Source: Pomphorhynchus laevis (Eukaryota > Acanthocephala > Palaeacanthocephala > Echinorhynchida > Pomphorhynchidae). From it: a stretch of 64,000 bases of DNA. The notes beneath the pieces are model-generated. The model worked only from the letters and a program-made list of their open reading frames with translations. It was not told where the DNA came from and ran no database searches. The stretch is taken from NCBI GenBank assembly GCA_012934845.2, contig WNNJ02002345.1:1-64000 (forward strand), written 5' to 3'. Of this stretch, positions 49,697-60,535 are shown piece by piece; position 1 is the stretch's first letter, and each line of letters starts with the position of its first letter. Position numbers and translations under genes: made by a program.

Positions 49697-52351
49697 ATGG
49701 CGTCCCATCTCTCCCCTTGTCTTCTTCGCTAGTCGATCTCGCTCCTAAGCATACTTTTCGTCTTAGTCTATTTAACACTCGCTCCATTCTTCATAAAGCT
49801 GATATGCTCCTTGATATCTTCGATCAATTATCTATCGATATTCTCTGCGTTACCGAATCCTGGCATTGTGACTCCGACGATCTTGATATTCGTCGTCTAT
49901 GTCGCTCTGGTTGTTCTTTAGTTGAATCAGCTCGTCCAATTGCCTCTCATACATCTACTGCTTTTAACCATGGCGGTATAGTTGCCATTGCTCGTCACCC
50001 AATGTCTATACGTAAAATTAACGTTAATATCCGTTACACCTCGTTCGAATTACTCATATGCAGATTATCAACTCCTTTCCCCCTGGAACTTGTGATTGTA
50101 TACCGTCCAGGTTCTGTTGCCCCCCACGCATCTTCTTTAGCAACCTTGCAGATCTTATGTCTCACTGTTCATTGTCTTATACTCCTTCTTTTGTTCTCGG
50201 TGACTTTAACATTCGTCTTGATCGCCCGGCTGACTCTGACTCTATCACTTTAACTAATCTTTTTTCTGATTTTAACTATAAATTACTTTCAACAAGCCCA
50301 ACTCATATTCTCGGCGGTACTCTCGACATCATTGTTGTCCCTATATGCTTCAATGACTATACTTCCTTGTCAATTACTGATCCCGGTTTGTCCGATCATT
50401 TCCTTGTCACTCTTACTCTTACTCGTCCCCATCCTCCTTCTCCGCATCCACCTATATCAACTCCAAGTCGACCCTGGAAATTTCTCGATATCCCTATTCT
50501 CTGCAAGCCTTACTCAAATCTTCACTCTTTTCACTTCATTTTAACTATTTCTCGCCCGATGATCTCTGCATTCTGTTTGATTCTGAACTTACGTCGATCC
50601 TCAATAACCTTCTGCCTAGTCAACTTCGACTTTTCCAGCGCTTGCGCCATGCTCCCTGGTTCAATTCTGACTGTAGTCTTTCTAAGCGTCGACTCCGTCA
50701 CTCTTATCGTGTGTATAATCGCTTTCTTGAACGTTCTCCCAACTCACTCCCTCCAAATCTCCGTGATTCTTACATTTCTCTACGCCGTTCACATCTTATT
50801 CTTATAAGTACTAAACGTACTCTCTTTTGGCGAAATCAACTCGAGTCATCTTTCGCTTCTAAATCTCATTGGAAAATCTTAAAGTCAATTCTTTCACGAT
50901 CATCTACTTCTTGTAATATAAATCCTGATGAATTTTCTTCTTATCTACAAACTAAGCTATCTAATTTACCTTTCCTACTACCCATAGCCCCCTTGTACCC
51001 ACTCTTATCTTTAAATACTTCCCTCCCAGAACTATTCCACCTTCTTCCCGTTTTGTCTGATGAAGTTTCTTTGCTTCTGCTGTCATTACCTAATAAAACC
51101 TCTCCTTCTGACCCAATTCCCACTCGCTTGCTTAAAAATATCAGCTTCTTTATCTCACCCTTCCTAACCACATTGTTCAACTCATCCATCCGTAGCCGTA
51201 CACTTCCTTCCTTCTGGAAATGCGCCACTGTTCGTCCTCTCATCAAAAAGCAATTTCTCGATTCCTCACTACCATCTTCGTACCGTCCAATTTCACTTCT
51301 CCCAACCCTCTCTAAACTCCTTGAGCGTCTCGTTCTTAAGCAAGTTAATACATATCTCTATTCCTCTAACTTATTTCCTCCTTCCAAGCCGCTTTTCGCT
51401 CTAATCACTCTACTGAAATTGCCTGTCTTAAAGTTTATAATGACTTACTAATCTCGCGCGATCATAAATTATGTAGTGTCATAGTTTCTCTTGATCTATC
51501 GTCTGCTTTTGACATCGTCGATCACTCGATTCTTCTAAATCGCCTTTGTCATGATTATGGCTTCTCTTTACTCCACTGTATCATGGTTTTCTTCATATCT
51601 ATCAAACCGTACATTTCGCGTCTATTCTAACTCTTCTCTCTCCCATCCTTCATCCATCCCGACCGGTGTTCCACAAGGCTCCGTATTAGGCCCTATGCTT
51701 TTCTCTCTTCTTCTCGGTGACTTGTCTTCGATTTCTCATAAATTTAACTTCCATGTTATGCAATATGCTGATGACATTCTCATCTATGCTCACGCACCTG
51801 CTGATCGTGTTCATGATCTTAGTGTTTCTGCTTCCGACTTTCTTGTCTCAATTTCCAATCATCTTTCTTCCCTTCGCCTTTCTCTGAATCCTGATAAATC
51901 TAAAATTATGTGGATCCTACCTCGAAGCTTCGGCGTAGAACCTCCTTCCGTATCATTAAATTCTACAATTCTTCCTATCGTTTATAATCTCGTTTTCCTA
52001 GGCTTTCATTTCGACAACCGACTTTCACTTAAACTTTTCGTTAGTGATAAAGTACGCTCATCTACCTTGATACTCCGCAATATCCGTCAAGTTCGTAGAT
52101 TGATCGATTTCCCTTCTTGTATGACTCTCATATCTTCTCTTCTTTTCTCAAGACTTGATTACTGTCTTAGTCTATTTTCCAACTCACCTAAATCCACTCT
52201 TCTTCCTTTACAACGCATCATCAACGCTGCCGTCCGAGTTCTCTTCCGTCTTCGTCGTTTTGATCATACATCCCACTATCTTGTTTCTCTTGATTGGCCT
52301 ACCATTTATTGTCGTGTTCAAATTCGTCTTCTTATCATTGCTTTTCGCCTT
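49697..52351 (+). pseudogene. ORF2 of CR1-like copy 3: endonuclease and RT
   Basis: The ATG at 49697 corresponds to the ORF2 start of copy 2, but the frame is lost within 12 codons. Endonuclease pieces: 49717-50253 (ILCVTESWHCDSDD, GGIVAIARHP) and 50058-50807 (SFVLGDFNIRLDRP, LSDHFLVTL). RT pieces: 50642-51451 (SSYRPISLLPTLSKLLERL) and 51551-52351 (GVPQGSVLGPMLFSLLLGDL, MQYADDILIYAHAPADRV with intact YADD, IMWILPRSFGV). About four frame changes. The last codons before the Gypsy insertion are LLIIAFRL. Confidence 0.85.
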
Positions 52352-52422
52352 TGAACCGAGGCGAACAACAACAAAAGGCTTTATGCGAACATCTGAAAAC
52401 ATAACATATAAATATCAGTACA
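52352..52422 (-). repeat. LTR of the minus-strand Gypsy element (71 bp)
   Basis: Identical to 56107-56177. On the plus strand it starts TGAACCGAGG and ends TCAGTACA. The end of the pol frame (stop at 52415) reaches into it, as in the Gypsy element at 40 kb. Confidence 0.9.
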
Positions 52423-54994
52423 TTCTCCCAACGATATAATCAGACAAATAGTTCGGTGATCGACGCATACGTGTCGATCGTCGAAATTCCATTGACGGGA
52501 TCTGCTGTAGATCTACTTGTTGCTCTTGACAATCGTGAACTTTATTCAGATCATAATTCTCATTAGGTATATGCGACGCTGAGCTTGTAGCACTGTTATT
52601 TGAATCCACCTCTGTTTGTAAATTGTGGATATCCGGAGTAAACATTGCAGGGGGTGAATCGTCCATCTGGCAATTTTGAGATATGTTGGATTCTTCGAAT
52701 ACATTTTGATTACAGTTATTGGGAGCTAGATATTGAGTTGAAATGTGAGTCTCTTTTCTATTAGGGTATCGAACTAGAGCGTAGTTCTCGTTGGCATGAA
52801 TAAGCTCTGCGCGATCTACAAGTGGATCGTTTTTACTAATACGGTTGAAATTCTTTACAAAGATAGGTCCAGGATTGATTAACCACTCAGGTAAGCTGAC
52901 TCCCTTAGCTGATCTGCGATTGAATTTGAATATACGTTCATGAGGCGTTTCATTAGTCGAAGTGCATAAAAGAGATCTGATCGAATGAAGTGCCTTTGGA
53001 AGTGTTGTTTCCCACCGTTCGATTGGAATCTTATTATTATGATGATACAACCGTATCGCGTTCCATATCAACCCGTTATAGCGCTCAATCTGGCCATTTG
53101 AGGTAGGATGGTAGGGAGTGGAATATGATAGCGTGATTCCCAATGTCAATAAATATTTACGGAACTCTACTGACGTGAAAGAAGTACCCCGATCGGTATG
53201 GATATTCTCAGGCGTGCCAAATAATGCGAACAACGACTCAAGACATTGAATTACCGATCGAGAACTGGTGTCAGCACAGGGAAACTCAAAGGGAAATCGG
53301 CTATATTCATCTACCTTAGATAAAATATATCTTTTCTTACTCGAGCTGGGCAGCGGGCCTTTAAAATCTAAGGACAAACGCTCCCATGGTTTACTGGCTT
53401 TAATTAAGGTACTTCGAGGGGGTTTATAAAAGTGAGGTTTCAATTCGTTGCAGCTAGGACAACCTTTGATGACTTTTTTAACATCTTCAATAGAATACGG
53501 AAAATTTCGATGTCGTACATAGTGCCACATCCTTGTTACCCCAGGGTGACACAAATGATCATGCATCCTTTCGAGTTCTTTTAAATCACTCGTGACTGAT
53601 CCTAAAGCAATTCGAGACATATCGTCAGCTACCTGATTTTCTTTGCAGCATCGATATGACACGTCGAACTGATATTCGGACAATTCTATTCTCCAACGAT
53701 TGATTTTGTCATTTTTGATCTTACTGTAATGTTTATTTGAGAACAAAAATGCCACGGATTGTTGATCCGTCAGAACGGTGAAATGTCTACAGGATAAATA
53801 GTGACGCCAGTATCTTATAGATTCTACTATGGCTAGTGCCTCTTTCTCAACAGCTGCATATTTCATCGCGTTCTTATCCAGAGTACGTGAGAAGAATGCG
53901 ACTGGTTTAAAATTTTGAGACAAAGTAGCACCGATCGCAAAGGCAGATGCGTCTGTCTCGACCACGAATGGGACTGAGAAATCTACTTTAGACAATGTAG
54001 TTGATGCAAGGCTGTGTTTCAGACTCGCAAATGATTCTTTTGCATGAAGAGACAGCGGAAAAGATACAGTTTGTGCTAAAGGTCGAACGACATTTGAAAA
54101 ATTCTTTATCCATCGAGAATAGTGTACGAACATTCCTATAATACGTTTAAGTTCGACTAATGATTTTGGCTCAGGCATTTCCAATAAGGGTTTGACACGA
54201 TCAGGGTCAGGTGAAATGCAACCGTTATCTATCTGGTAGCCAAGAAAACATACCTTAGAGACTCCGAAAATACATTTTGACGTATTTAAAGTGATATTAT
54301 ATTTCTTAGCAACTTCTAAGAAGCGATCAAGATTCCTTTGGTGAAGTTCCTTTGTTTCACCGCCGATAATAACATCATCCAAATAAGCGTACGTAGATTC
54401 AAGATCCTCTTCCTCGATTAACTTAGCGATGATACGTTGGAAAGCCGCCACTGCATTTGTCAATCCGAACGGTAGGCGTTTAAATTGGTACAAACGACCA
54501 TTAGCTTCAAATGCAGTGTAATGCCTCTCATTCTCCTGAATGGGAACCTGATGATAAGCATTCTTTAGGTCTAATCGACTGAAACTTTTGAATGGAGATA
54601 GCTTATCAATGAATTCGTCAATCCTGGGAAGAGGGAAGCCGTCAAGATGAGTGAATCGATTCACCGTCAAACTGTAATCTATTACCATTCGCACTTCGCG
54701 ACCAGGATTTTTAACCAGGACAACTTGTGCACGCCACGGAGACGTGCTATTCTTGATGATACTGGAATCTAATAGGCGTTTTACCTCGGCTACGATAAAA
54801 CAGTTATCTTCTGGAGTTCTTCGACGAGATGGAATTGCAACAGGTTTTACCGTTTTTTCTAGGAATTGAAATAGAGACGGGGCTTCAACTTTCATTTCCC
54901 CAACACCTGCAACAACGACCAAAGGACGTTCTACTCCGTTGAATTCTATGGTCACCGTCGAGTGTTGACGAAGAAAGGGTACACCGAGGATCAC
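52415..54994 (-). CDS. Pol of the minus-strand Gypsy element
   Basis: 859 codons. RT (FSRLDLKNAYHQVPI, catalytic YLDDVIIGG near 54390), RNase H (VETDASAFAIGATLSQ), integrase finger (HDHLCHPGVTRMWHYVRHRN...CPSC) and DDE core (LDFKGPLP, IHTDRGTSF, TSNGQIERYNGLIW), then SIRSLLCTSTNETPHERIF and the tail RRSTRMRRSPNYLSDYIVG. All catalytic motifs I know are present. Related to, but clearly different from, the element at 40139-43989. Confidence 0.88.
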   Translation of the reverse strand: MILGVPFLRQHSTVTIEFNGVERPLVVVAGVGEMKVEAPSLFQFLEKTVKPVAIPSRRRTPEDNCFIVAEVKRLLDSSIIKNSTSPWRAQVVLVKNPGREVRMVIDYSLTVNRFTHLDGFPLPRIDEFIDKLSPFKSFSRLDLKNAYHQVPIQENERHYTAFEANGRLYQFKRLPFGLTNAVAAFQRIIAKLIEEEDLESTYAYLDDVIIGGETKELHQRNLDRFLEVAKKYNITLNTSKCIFGVSKVCFLGYQIDNGCISPDPDRVKPLLEMPEPKSLVELKRIIGMFVHYSRWIKNFSNVVRPLAQTVSFPLSLHAKESFASLKHSLASTTLSKVDFSVPFVVETDASAFAIGATLSQNFKPVAFFSRTLDKNAMKYAAVEKEALAIVESIRYWRHYLSCRHFTVLTDQQSVAFLFSNKHYSKIKNDKINRWRIELSEYQFDVSYRCCKENQVADDMSRIALGSVTSDLKELERMHDHLCHPGVTRMWHYVRHRNFPYSIEDVKKVIKGCPSCNELKPHFYKPPRSTLIKASKPWERLSLDFKGPLPSSSKKRYILSKVDEYSRFPFEFPCADTSSRSVIQCLESLFALFGTPENIHTDRGTSFTSVEFRKYLLTLGITLSYSTPYHPTSNGQIERYNGLIWNAIRLYHHNNKIPIERWETTLPKALHSIRSLLCTSTNETPHERIFKFNRRSAKGVSLPEWLINPGPIFVKNFNRISKNDPLVDRAELIHANENYALVRYPNRKETHISTQYLAPNNCNQNVFEESNISQNCQMDDSPPAMFTPDIHNLQTEVDSNNSATSSASHIPNENYDLNKVHDCQEQQVDLQQIPSMEFRRSTRMRRSPNYLSDYIVGRMY

Positions 54995-55135
54995 ATCTAT
55001 TACTAGGGTAAGGAGAATGAAGAATTTTACATTTCGATAGAAACGATTGTTTAAAACAACATCGGCGAATGTACAATGTCTTAACTCACAGGAAAATTCA
55101 GATGCAGCGAGAAACTTTTAAATTTATGGATTTTC

Positions 55136-56106
55136 TCACAAGCTTGCACTTTGTAGCGACATCACTTCTGACAATTTAAATGAACTTCCAGAATCGATCA
55201 TCCCGCTTACTGAGATATTATTCAAACTTATAGTGGGCTGGATTAAGTTTGATGATGACGCGTTTGTTGTGCTTATTGAATATAAAGACGCAGACGTACC
55301 AGAATTTCTTAAACGGCACATGTTAGAAAAGTGTCCTTTCTTGTTGCACGTATGACAGGTAGCGTTGCAGGCAGGACAGTTACTCCACACGTGGCGGTTT
55401 CGACCGTAAAAGTAGCATCGCTCTTGACTTTTGATTGCAGAACATTCTTGATGTGTTTCCGAATCATCTCTGGGTAAATTTGTCAACTGCTGTGGATTAG
55501 AATAGTTAATCATAGATTCCATATTTTCAGATTGAGTGATATCCCGTGAAGATAACCAGAATTCCGATGCTTCAACCTGTGCCAACTCGATTGATCGAGC
55601 GATCCGATAAGCACTCTCTTTGTTAAGATCGACGGTTTCAAGTAGACGTTATCTGATCGATGTGGAAATAATTCCAGCCACAAAAGTATCCAACAACAAA
55701 GAATCTCGATGTTATCGTGAAGTTACATCTTTGAACTTGATTTGACGGGCAACGGATTCTGTCGTTTGAATGAACTGGTCGATTGTCTGGTTTTCGGCTT
55801 GCTTCAAATTATGCAGCTGATGTCTTGCATATACATCTCCCCTGTCCTTTATAAAACTTCTACTTAACGTATCGATCGCGATATCATAATCATCGACTCC
55901 TTCGATGATATCATAAAGGATTGGAGAGATGTGGTTGATCAGAAGGTCAAGCTTTTGTTGGTTTGTGACATCTTCAAGAACTCGTACAAACGCATTGAAT
56001 CTTTGTAGCCAATGACGCCAAACTTTTGCCGAATCAATCCCATCGGTTAAAGTATCTAGGATCGCTGGTTTGAGTAGCTTGTTCCATTCACAATGTTCGC
56101 ATAAAT
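55136..56106 (-). mobile_element. Gag region of the minus-strand Gypsy element, broken
   Basis: Gag capsid-like residues (WRHWLQRFNAFVRVLEDVTN, VYARHQLHNLKQAENQTIDQ), then CCHC knuckles (CYFYGRNRHVWSNC, CHTCNKKGHFSNMC) and the beginning of the protease (SGMIDSGSS). Fossil; it shares the breaks counted for the whole element. Confidence 0.8.
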
Positions 56107-56177
56107 TGAACCGAGGCGAACAACAACAAAAGGCTTTATGCGAACATCTGAAAACATAACATATAAATATCAGTACA
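56107..56177 (-). repeat. Second LTR of the minus-strand Gypsy element (71 bp)
   Basis: Identical to 52352-52422; the 5' LTR in the sense of the element. Confidence 0.9.
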
Positions 56178-56526
56178 GCCTTATAACTTCTCATACCCCT
56201 TCATTTCTCAACCTTCCTTTTTTCGACAATTCTCGTACTGTGTATTGTGCTCTGCGTTCCCGTAATTCCCTTCTTTTACATGTCCCAATCTACTCTACCT
56301 CTTTTGGCTTCCGCTCCTTCGTTGTGTCTGCTCCTCTCTTGTGGAATCAACTGCCTATTTATATCCGCCAATCAACATCTATGCCGTGCTTCAAACGCCA
56401 AATCCAATTCCATTTCAACAATTAACTAATTATCTGTGACTTTTGATGTTCTTTTTTTGTTTGTTAGTGGTCATGTAAGCGTGCATTTTGCACGCATTTG
56501 CCAGGTTAAATAAATTATTATTGTTG
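56178..56526 (+). mobile_element. CR1-like LINE copy 3, 3' end after the Gypsy insertion
   Basis: RT tail HTPSFLNLPFFDNSRTVYC to CFKRQIQFHFNN-stop, then the 3' UTR with hairpin GCGTGC-ATTTT-GCACGC (56479-56495) and an AAATAAATTATTATTG tail. It continues the LINE interrupted at 52351. Confidence 0.87.
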
Positions 56527-56662
56527 TAAGTGTTTCAGTTCCCGGGGAAAAGAAAACAGCTCTTTTTTTCTTTTTACAAGAAACTTTTTTCAAGAAAATT
56601 TATAACTGTTCTAGCAAATTACAGTTTCTGATAAACATACAAAAGAAAGCTCAGCGTTTTCA

Positions 56663-57802
56663 ATGATTAAAGACCAAAAGAAGTTTTCCGACCTGGACAC
56701 AACTCTGCAAGACACTCAAATGTTCCCGGGGAACAACGGACTTACTCTGGATTGCAACAAGGAAGTCAAGGTACTTTCAATAGTTAATTCTGGTTCAACT
56801 GAGCAAGTAAGTGACTTTTCGATTGTTGTTAACTCTGAAAAAGGGGAACTTTCCCCTATACAAAAGCTACATAATCTGACATTTATTACTCCGAGCAAGC
56901 CAGTGGAAAAACATCATTTATTCAATATATTTTTGAGAAACTTTGTGCTTGACTACCCTGGGAGGGTAGTATTTAACAATTTAAAAATTCTAACTAATTC
57001 TATAAGAGTCTGGTTCGCTACTCACGACCTGATGAGGGCATACCAGAAATACTTTGAAAAATTTTTGTCCCAATTAGGGACTCTAGATCTCAAGCCAATT
57101 CAGGCAACACTAAAAATGAACAACTTTCCCTCATTTTTGGAATCTGCTGATTTGGAACAGCTTAAGAAGATTTTCAAATTATCCTCTGTCAGACCTCTAC
57201 GTTGCAAATCGGGTGAGGCTCTACATGTGGCTTTTGCCACGTGCGACCTTGATAATGGTCATATTCTATGTTCAAATTCCTTAAACCCTTTTATGGGTTA
57301 CAATATTCGATTTACGTTGATTGAATCCAATAACTGGACTTTTCCGCATTGTAACTGTTGCCATAAGTGGGGGCATTGGGCCTCCACTTGCAAGGAAGAA
57401 AAAATATGTGGGGTGTGCTCGAATACTATGTGTTCCTCCCTGTTGAGTGATGACAGATGTGTCGTTAATCCTCATTGCAACAATTGTGGCGGAGACCACC
57501 CTGCGTGGTCCCGTCGTTGTCGCTTATTCAAAGAATATAGGAACCGACACATTTCCGCTTCACCATCAAACAAGACTTTTTCCAAAGTTACTTCTGATTC
57601 AAATACTATTGACAGAATGTCCAATAAAGATATTCTTTATCTCTTAGATACTACTAAGAAAACAATTCTCTCTCAAATTCAGCAAATGATGGCACCCCTG
57701 CTGGGAGCGTTCCTTGCAGCTCCTTCGATTCCGGCAGCTGCCGATATTCCGAAATCCAAGAAGAGGGGCGCTTCCGCCCGGACCGTCCCCCTATTAAGAT
57801 AG
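56663..57802 (+). CDS. ORF1 (Gag-like) with three zinc knuckles
   Basis: 379 codons, unbroken. A central region (VRPLRCKSGEALHVAFATCD, IRFTLIESNNWTFPHCN) is followed by knuckles CNCCHKWGHWASTC, a middle cluster CGVCSNTMCSS...RC and CNNCGGDHPAWSRRC. This is the standard ORF1 layout of Jockey/I-type LINEs; it binds the element RNA and forms the particle. The C-terminus is basic with a short helix (LDTTKKTILSQIQQMMAPLL). ORF2 follows 141 bases later. Confidence 0.85.
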   Translation: MIKDQKKFSDLDTTLQDTQMFPGNNGLTLDCNKEVKVLSIVNSGSTEQVSDFSIVVNSEKGELSPIQKLHNLTFITPSKPVEKHHLFNIFLRNFVLDYPGRVVFNNLKILTNSIRVWFATHDLMRAYQKYFEKFLSQLGTLDLKPIQATLKMNNFPSFLESADLEQLKKIFKLSSVRPLRCKSGEALHVAFATCDLDNGHILCSNSLNPFMGYNIRFTLIESNNWTFPHCNCCHKWGHWASTCKEEKICGVCSNTMCSSLLSDDRCVVNPHCNNCGGDHPAWSRRCRLFKEYRNRHISASPSNKTFSKVTSDSNTIDRMSNKDILYLLDTTKKTILSQIQQMMAPLLGAFLAAPSIPAAADIPKSKKRGASARTVPLLR

Positions 57803-57942
57803 GGAAGCTCCTTTATGGCCTGGGAGATGAAGATATTGCCCAGGGAGGACTAACCCCTGATAGAACTAGTGGTGGAAAGGGCAACCCTCCCACTCCTGGC
57901 TCTGTCTAGGTTGGCTTCTCCTGTTCCAACTAATCTATCACA

Positions 57943-60405
57943 ATGGTGAGTAAGCCCGAGCCTTTTTCACTGAATATTCTTCAGGGGAATTTGGGAGGTG
58001 CTTCTGCCATTAGGCTTCTATCTAGTAGAGACGCGGATGTTATAGTCCTTCAGGAGACGCGGTCTATCCGTTTCCCCCAGGACATTACTCGATTTATCCC
58101 TAAGCACATTTATACCCACTATACTCCGTATATAACCCCTCCTCACTCCTCTTCTTCTCAAGGACTCTTGACCTTAGTTAAATGCTCCTTAAGATCCTCC
58201 CTCATTTTGAACTACTCGTGTCCTGCCCTGTCTTGTTTAGTTATAACACTCGTCAAGAACGGTAAACGCCTCAGTCTAGCCAACGTCTATATTCGTCCAG
58301 GAGAGATTCACAAGAACCGTGATCTCCTGGATGGGATAATTGATGGCGGCTATGACATTGTACTAGGTGATTTTAACGACAGAACTGGTCGTTGGATTAA
58401 TGCAGCACTCCGCAGAGCCAGGAACGGTTATCTTATTCATAAACCACCGTCCCCCTCCTTTCATTGCACATCAACGAATTCTCTCCTCGACTTATTATTG
58501 CTCCATGAGAAGTGGTTGCTTAAACCCTTCTGCACGGAGCAATCGCGGCAACATCTGTACACCTCTCATGACCTGATTCGTTGGCGGATTGAAGAGGATT
58601 CTCTGCTTCGTAGAAGATTCCACTTCGATCCCATCAGAGTGGCTTTCTTCCAAGCAGCTATCCAACGCTTCCCCCGAATTGGCAATGAGAGTTTAACCAA
58701 ATTCAATTCCTATCTTTCTTCGCAAGCCACCGCGTTATTATCGACAACCTATAAAGGTCGCATTTTCAGTCCCACTCCGACAAAACTCAGAGTCCTGGCC
58801 AAACTGCTGCATCTCCCTGACCTCTCTTCTTCTGCCAAACAGACGCTCTCGAAAGAATACTGGCGTACCAGATACTGGTTCCAGCTGAGTAAGGATAAGT
58901 CGAGCATTGCTCGTCTTAACCCTTCTCAGTCTTCCTTCTGGAAGATATTCAAGAAAGATAAGTTTGTTTGTTGGAAGGATAGAGCATCTGGGTGGATCGG
59001 AAGTATTGGTCTTGATAGAGTTTTGGAGGAGTCATTATCCCTACACAACTATGGAGCCACTCAATCACCGCAACCAATCCCGCCTTGGGGAGACTTCAGG
59101 AGTAGAGATATTTCTGTTCCAGATATACTCAATGCCTGGGGGCCTCTTCCGGGCACCTCCAAAACCGTCGCTCCACTCTCTTCTCGTGTCTGTCAGCTTT
59201 TGACAGCTGATCAAAGAAGGGAGGTGACCATCACAATCCTATTAGCCACCCCATCCGATGTGGCCGGCATCAACGTTAGCCGTAGAATTTTTATTCCTAA
59301 AAAATATCCGGTATCATGTCCGAAAGACCTGCGGCCCATTTCGATTCAGAATTCCCTCGTATCGATCTACGAAAAAGCGCTTGCGCGTAGAATCCGCGAT
59401 CATTTAAGTAGGCGTAACTTAATCCCACCTGGTTTCCATGGGTTCGTCAAAGGTCGCTCGGTCCATTCAGCAGTAGGTGAAGTGCATCAGTTCTGTCGGG
59501 AGAATAGCCATCAACTTGCTGTGGCTGTTTTCCTTGACTTTTCTGCTGCATTTGACCGCATCTTTATACCTTTTGTTATCTCTTCTCTCATGTCCCTCGG
59601 GTTGCCTGCGAGAATTGTTAACAGGGTGGAGGTACTGTTGTACACCAAGCGATTTTATTACGAAGACGACTCTGATGCGCGTCAGTTCTACCCTATTACG
59701 GGTGTGCATCAAGGTTCCTATCTTTCTCCTATCTTGTATATTGCTGCCTCCATAAATCTCTTTAAAATATTTAAACAGCTTGATCAACGTCTAGTGGTGT
59801 ACGCTGATGACACCACAACCCTGTTCTCTGTACGCAGGTGTAAGGACGTAGTCTCTAACATCAGCCGTTTCTTTTTAAGATTAAAAGACCAGTTACCCAG
59901 GTCCAATCTTACTCTAAACTCCTCCAAATCGCAGGTGGTTGTCTTTCATGGCTCCCCTGCGACGAAGAAAAAGCTTAAGAGAGTAGCACTCTCTGCTCTA
60001 GCTTCCTTATTTGCCTCTAATCCACTCCCTACCTTCACAAGTCGAGTATAATACCTGGGGTTCACCGTTTCGGTGAACTGGTCGGCGAAAGCTGACCTGG
60101 ATAGACTTAAACGTGTCCTGAAGAGAGCTAGTTGGGCTCTGAAACGGGCCCAGTATCTGTCGTTGAAGGGGAAAACTCAGGTGCGCCTCTGGGGCACCTG
60201 GGCTATCTCGGGATTAGTCTTCTTCTCTAGAGGACGTCCCCCAGAGCAAAGACTAAGGTTTCTTAAGCTCCTCATCTCTCGCTTACCCAACATAGTCCGC
60301 GCCGACTGGTCTCTTCGGGAGGTGAAAGATCCCGGGTCGTTCAGTCGGAAAGCGGCGTGTTGGATTGGTTGGAGGGCTCAGATCCCTGTGGATTTGAGGC
60401 CATAA
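57943..60405 (+). pseudogene. ORF2: APE endonuclease and RT, one in-frame stop
   Basis: Endonuclease: LNILQGNLGGASAIRLLSSR, VIVLQETRSIRFPQD, SSQGLLTLVKCS, LANVYIRPGE, YDIVLGDFNDRTGRWI (GDFN), SLLDLLLLHEKW, TSHDLIRWRI. RT: KDLRPISIQNSLVSIYEKAL, PPGFHGFVKGRSVHSAVGEV, VAVFLDFSAAFDRIFIP, GVHQGSYLSPILYIAASI, RLVVYADDTTTLFS (YADD), LTLNSSKSQVVVFHG. A TAA at 60049-60051 interrupts the frame, which then continues unbroken (YLGFTVSVNWSAKADLDRLK) to 60405. This is the only visible lesion. Confidence 0.87.
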
Positions 60406-60535
60406 TTACTGGGAAGAAAGAAGTTGACAAGGTTACGAAGATGTTGACTGTTTTTTGATTTTGACTTTGTACTAACTGACTTGACCGACTTGCATGTTGT
60501 TTGATTATTAATAAAGTCTTTATTATTATAAAACA

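Larger units (their letters stand above)
48373..52351 (+). mobile_element. CR1-like LINE copy 3, main part, interrupted by a Gypsy element
   Basis: Plus strand: leader rich in ACTAACGAC repeats (48420-48660), ORF1 (48665 to about 49690), ORF2 (49697-52351). ORF2 is interrupted at 52351 by the Gypsy element and resumes at 56183. It lacks the 250-bp RT deletion and the catalytic-site duplication of copies 1 and 2, so it shows the ancestral state. Confidence 0.86.
52352..56177 (-). mobile_element. Mag-like Gypsy LTR retrotransposon, broken, inserted in a LINE
   Basis: Minus strand, 3826 bp, with identical 71-bp LTRs (TG...CA) and a 5-bp target duplication GCCTT (52347-52351, 56178-56182). It interrupts the CR1-like LINE, whose RT resumes exactly after it. 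Gag and the start of pol have about two or three breaks, while the body of pol is one open frame. LTR identity says it inserted recently. The LTRs are again unusually short. Confidence 0.9.
56527..60535 (+). mobile_element. LINE of another clade (zinc-knuckle ORF1, APE, RT), nearly intact
   Basis: Plus strand: leader, ORF1 (56663-57802), ORF2 (57943-60405), 3' UTR with AATAAAG and a TTATTATTATA tail (60508-60535). It begins right after the TTATTATTG tail of the preceding LINE. The zinc-knuckle ORF1 and the GVHQGSYLSPILY RT motif point to the Jockey/I/R1 side of the APE LINEs, not CR1; clade not settled. Higher GC than its surroundings. Confidence 0.82.

Noticed and set aside
52352-56177. Two separate CR1-like fragments around an unrelated Gypsy element
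   Set aside because: The LINE coding sequence resumes exactly after the second LTR with a 5-bp duplication, so it is one LINE interrupted.
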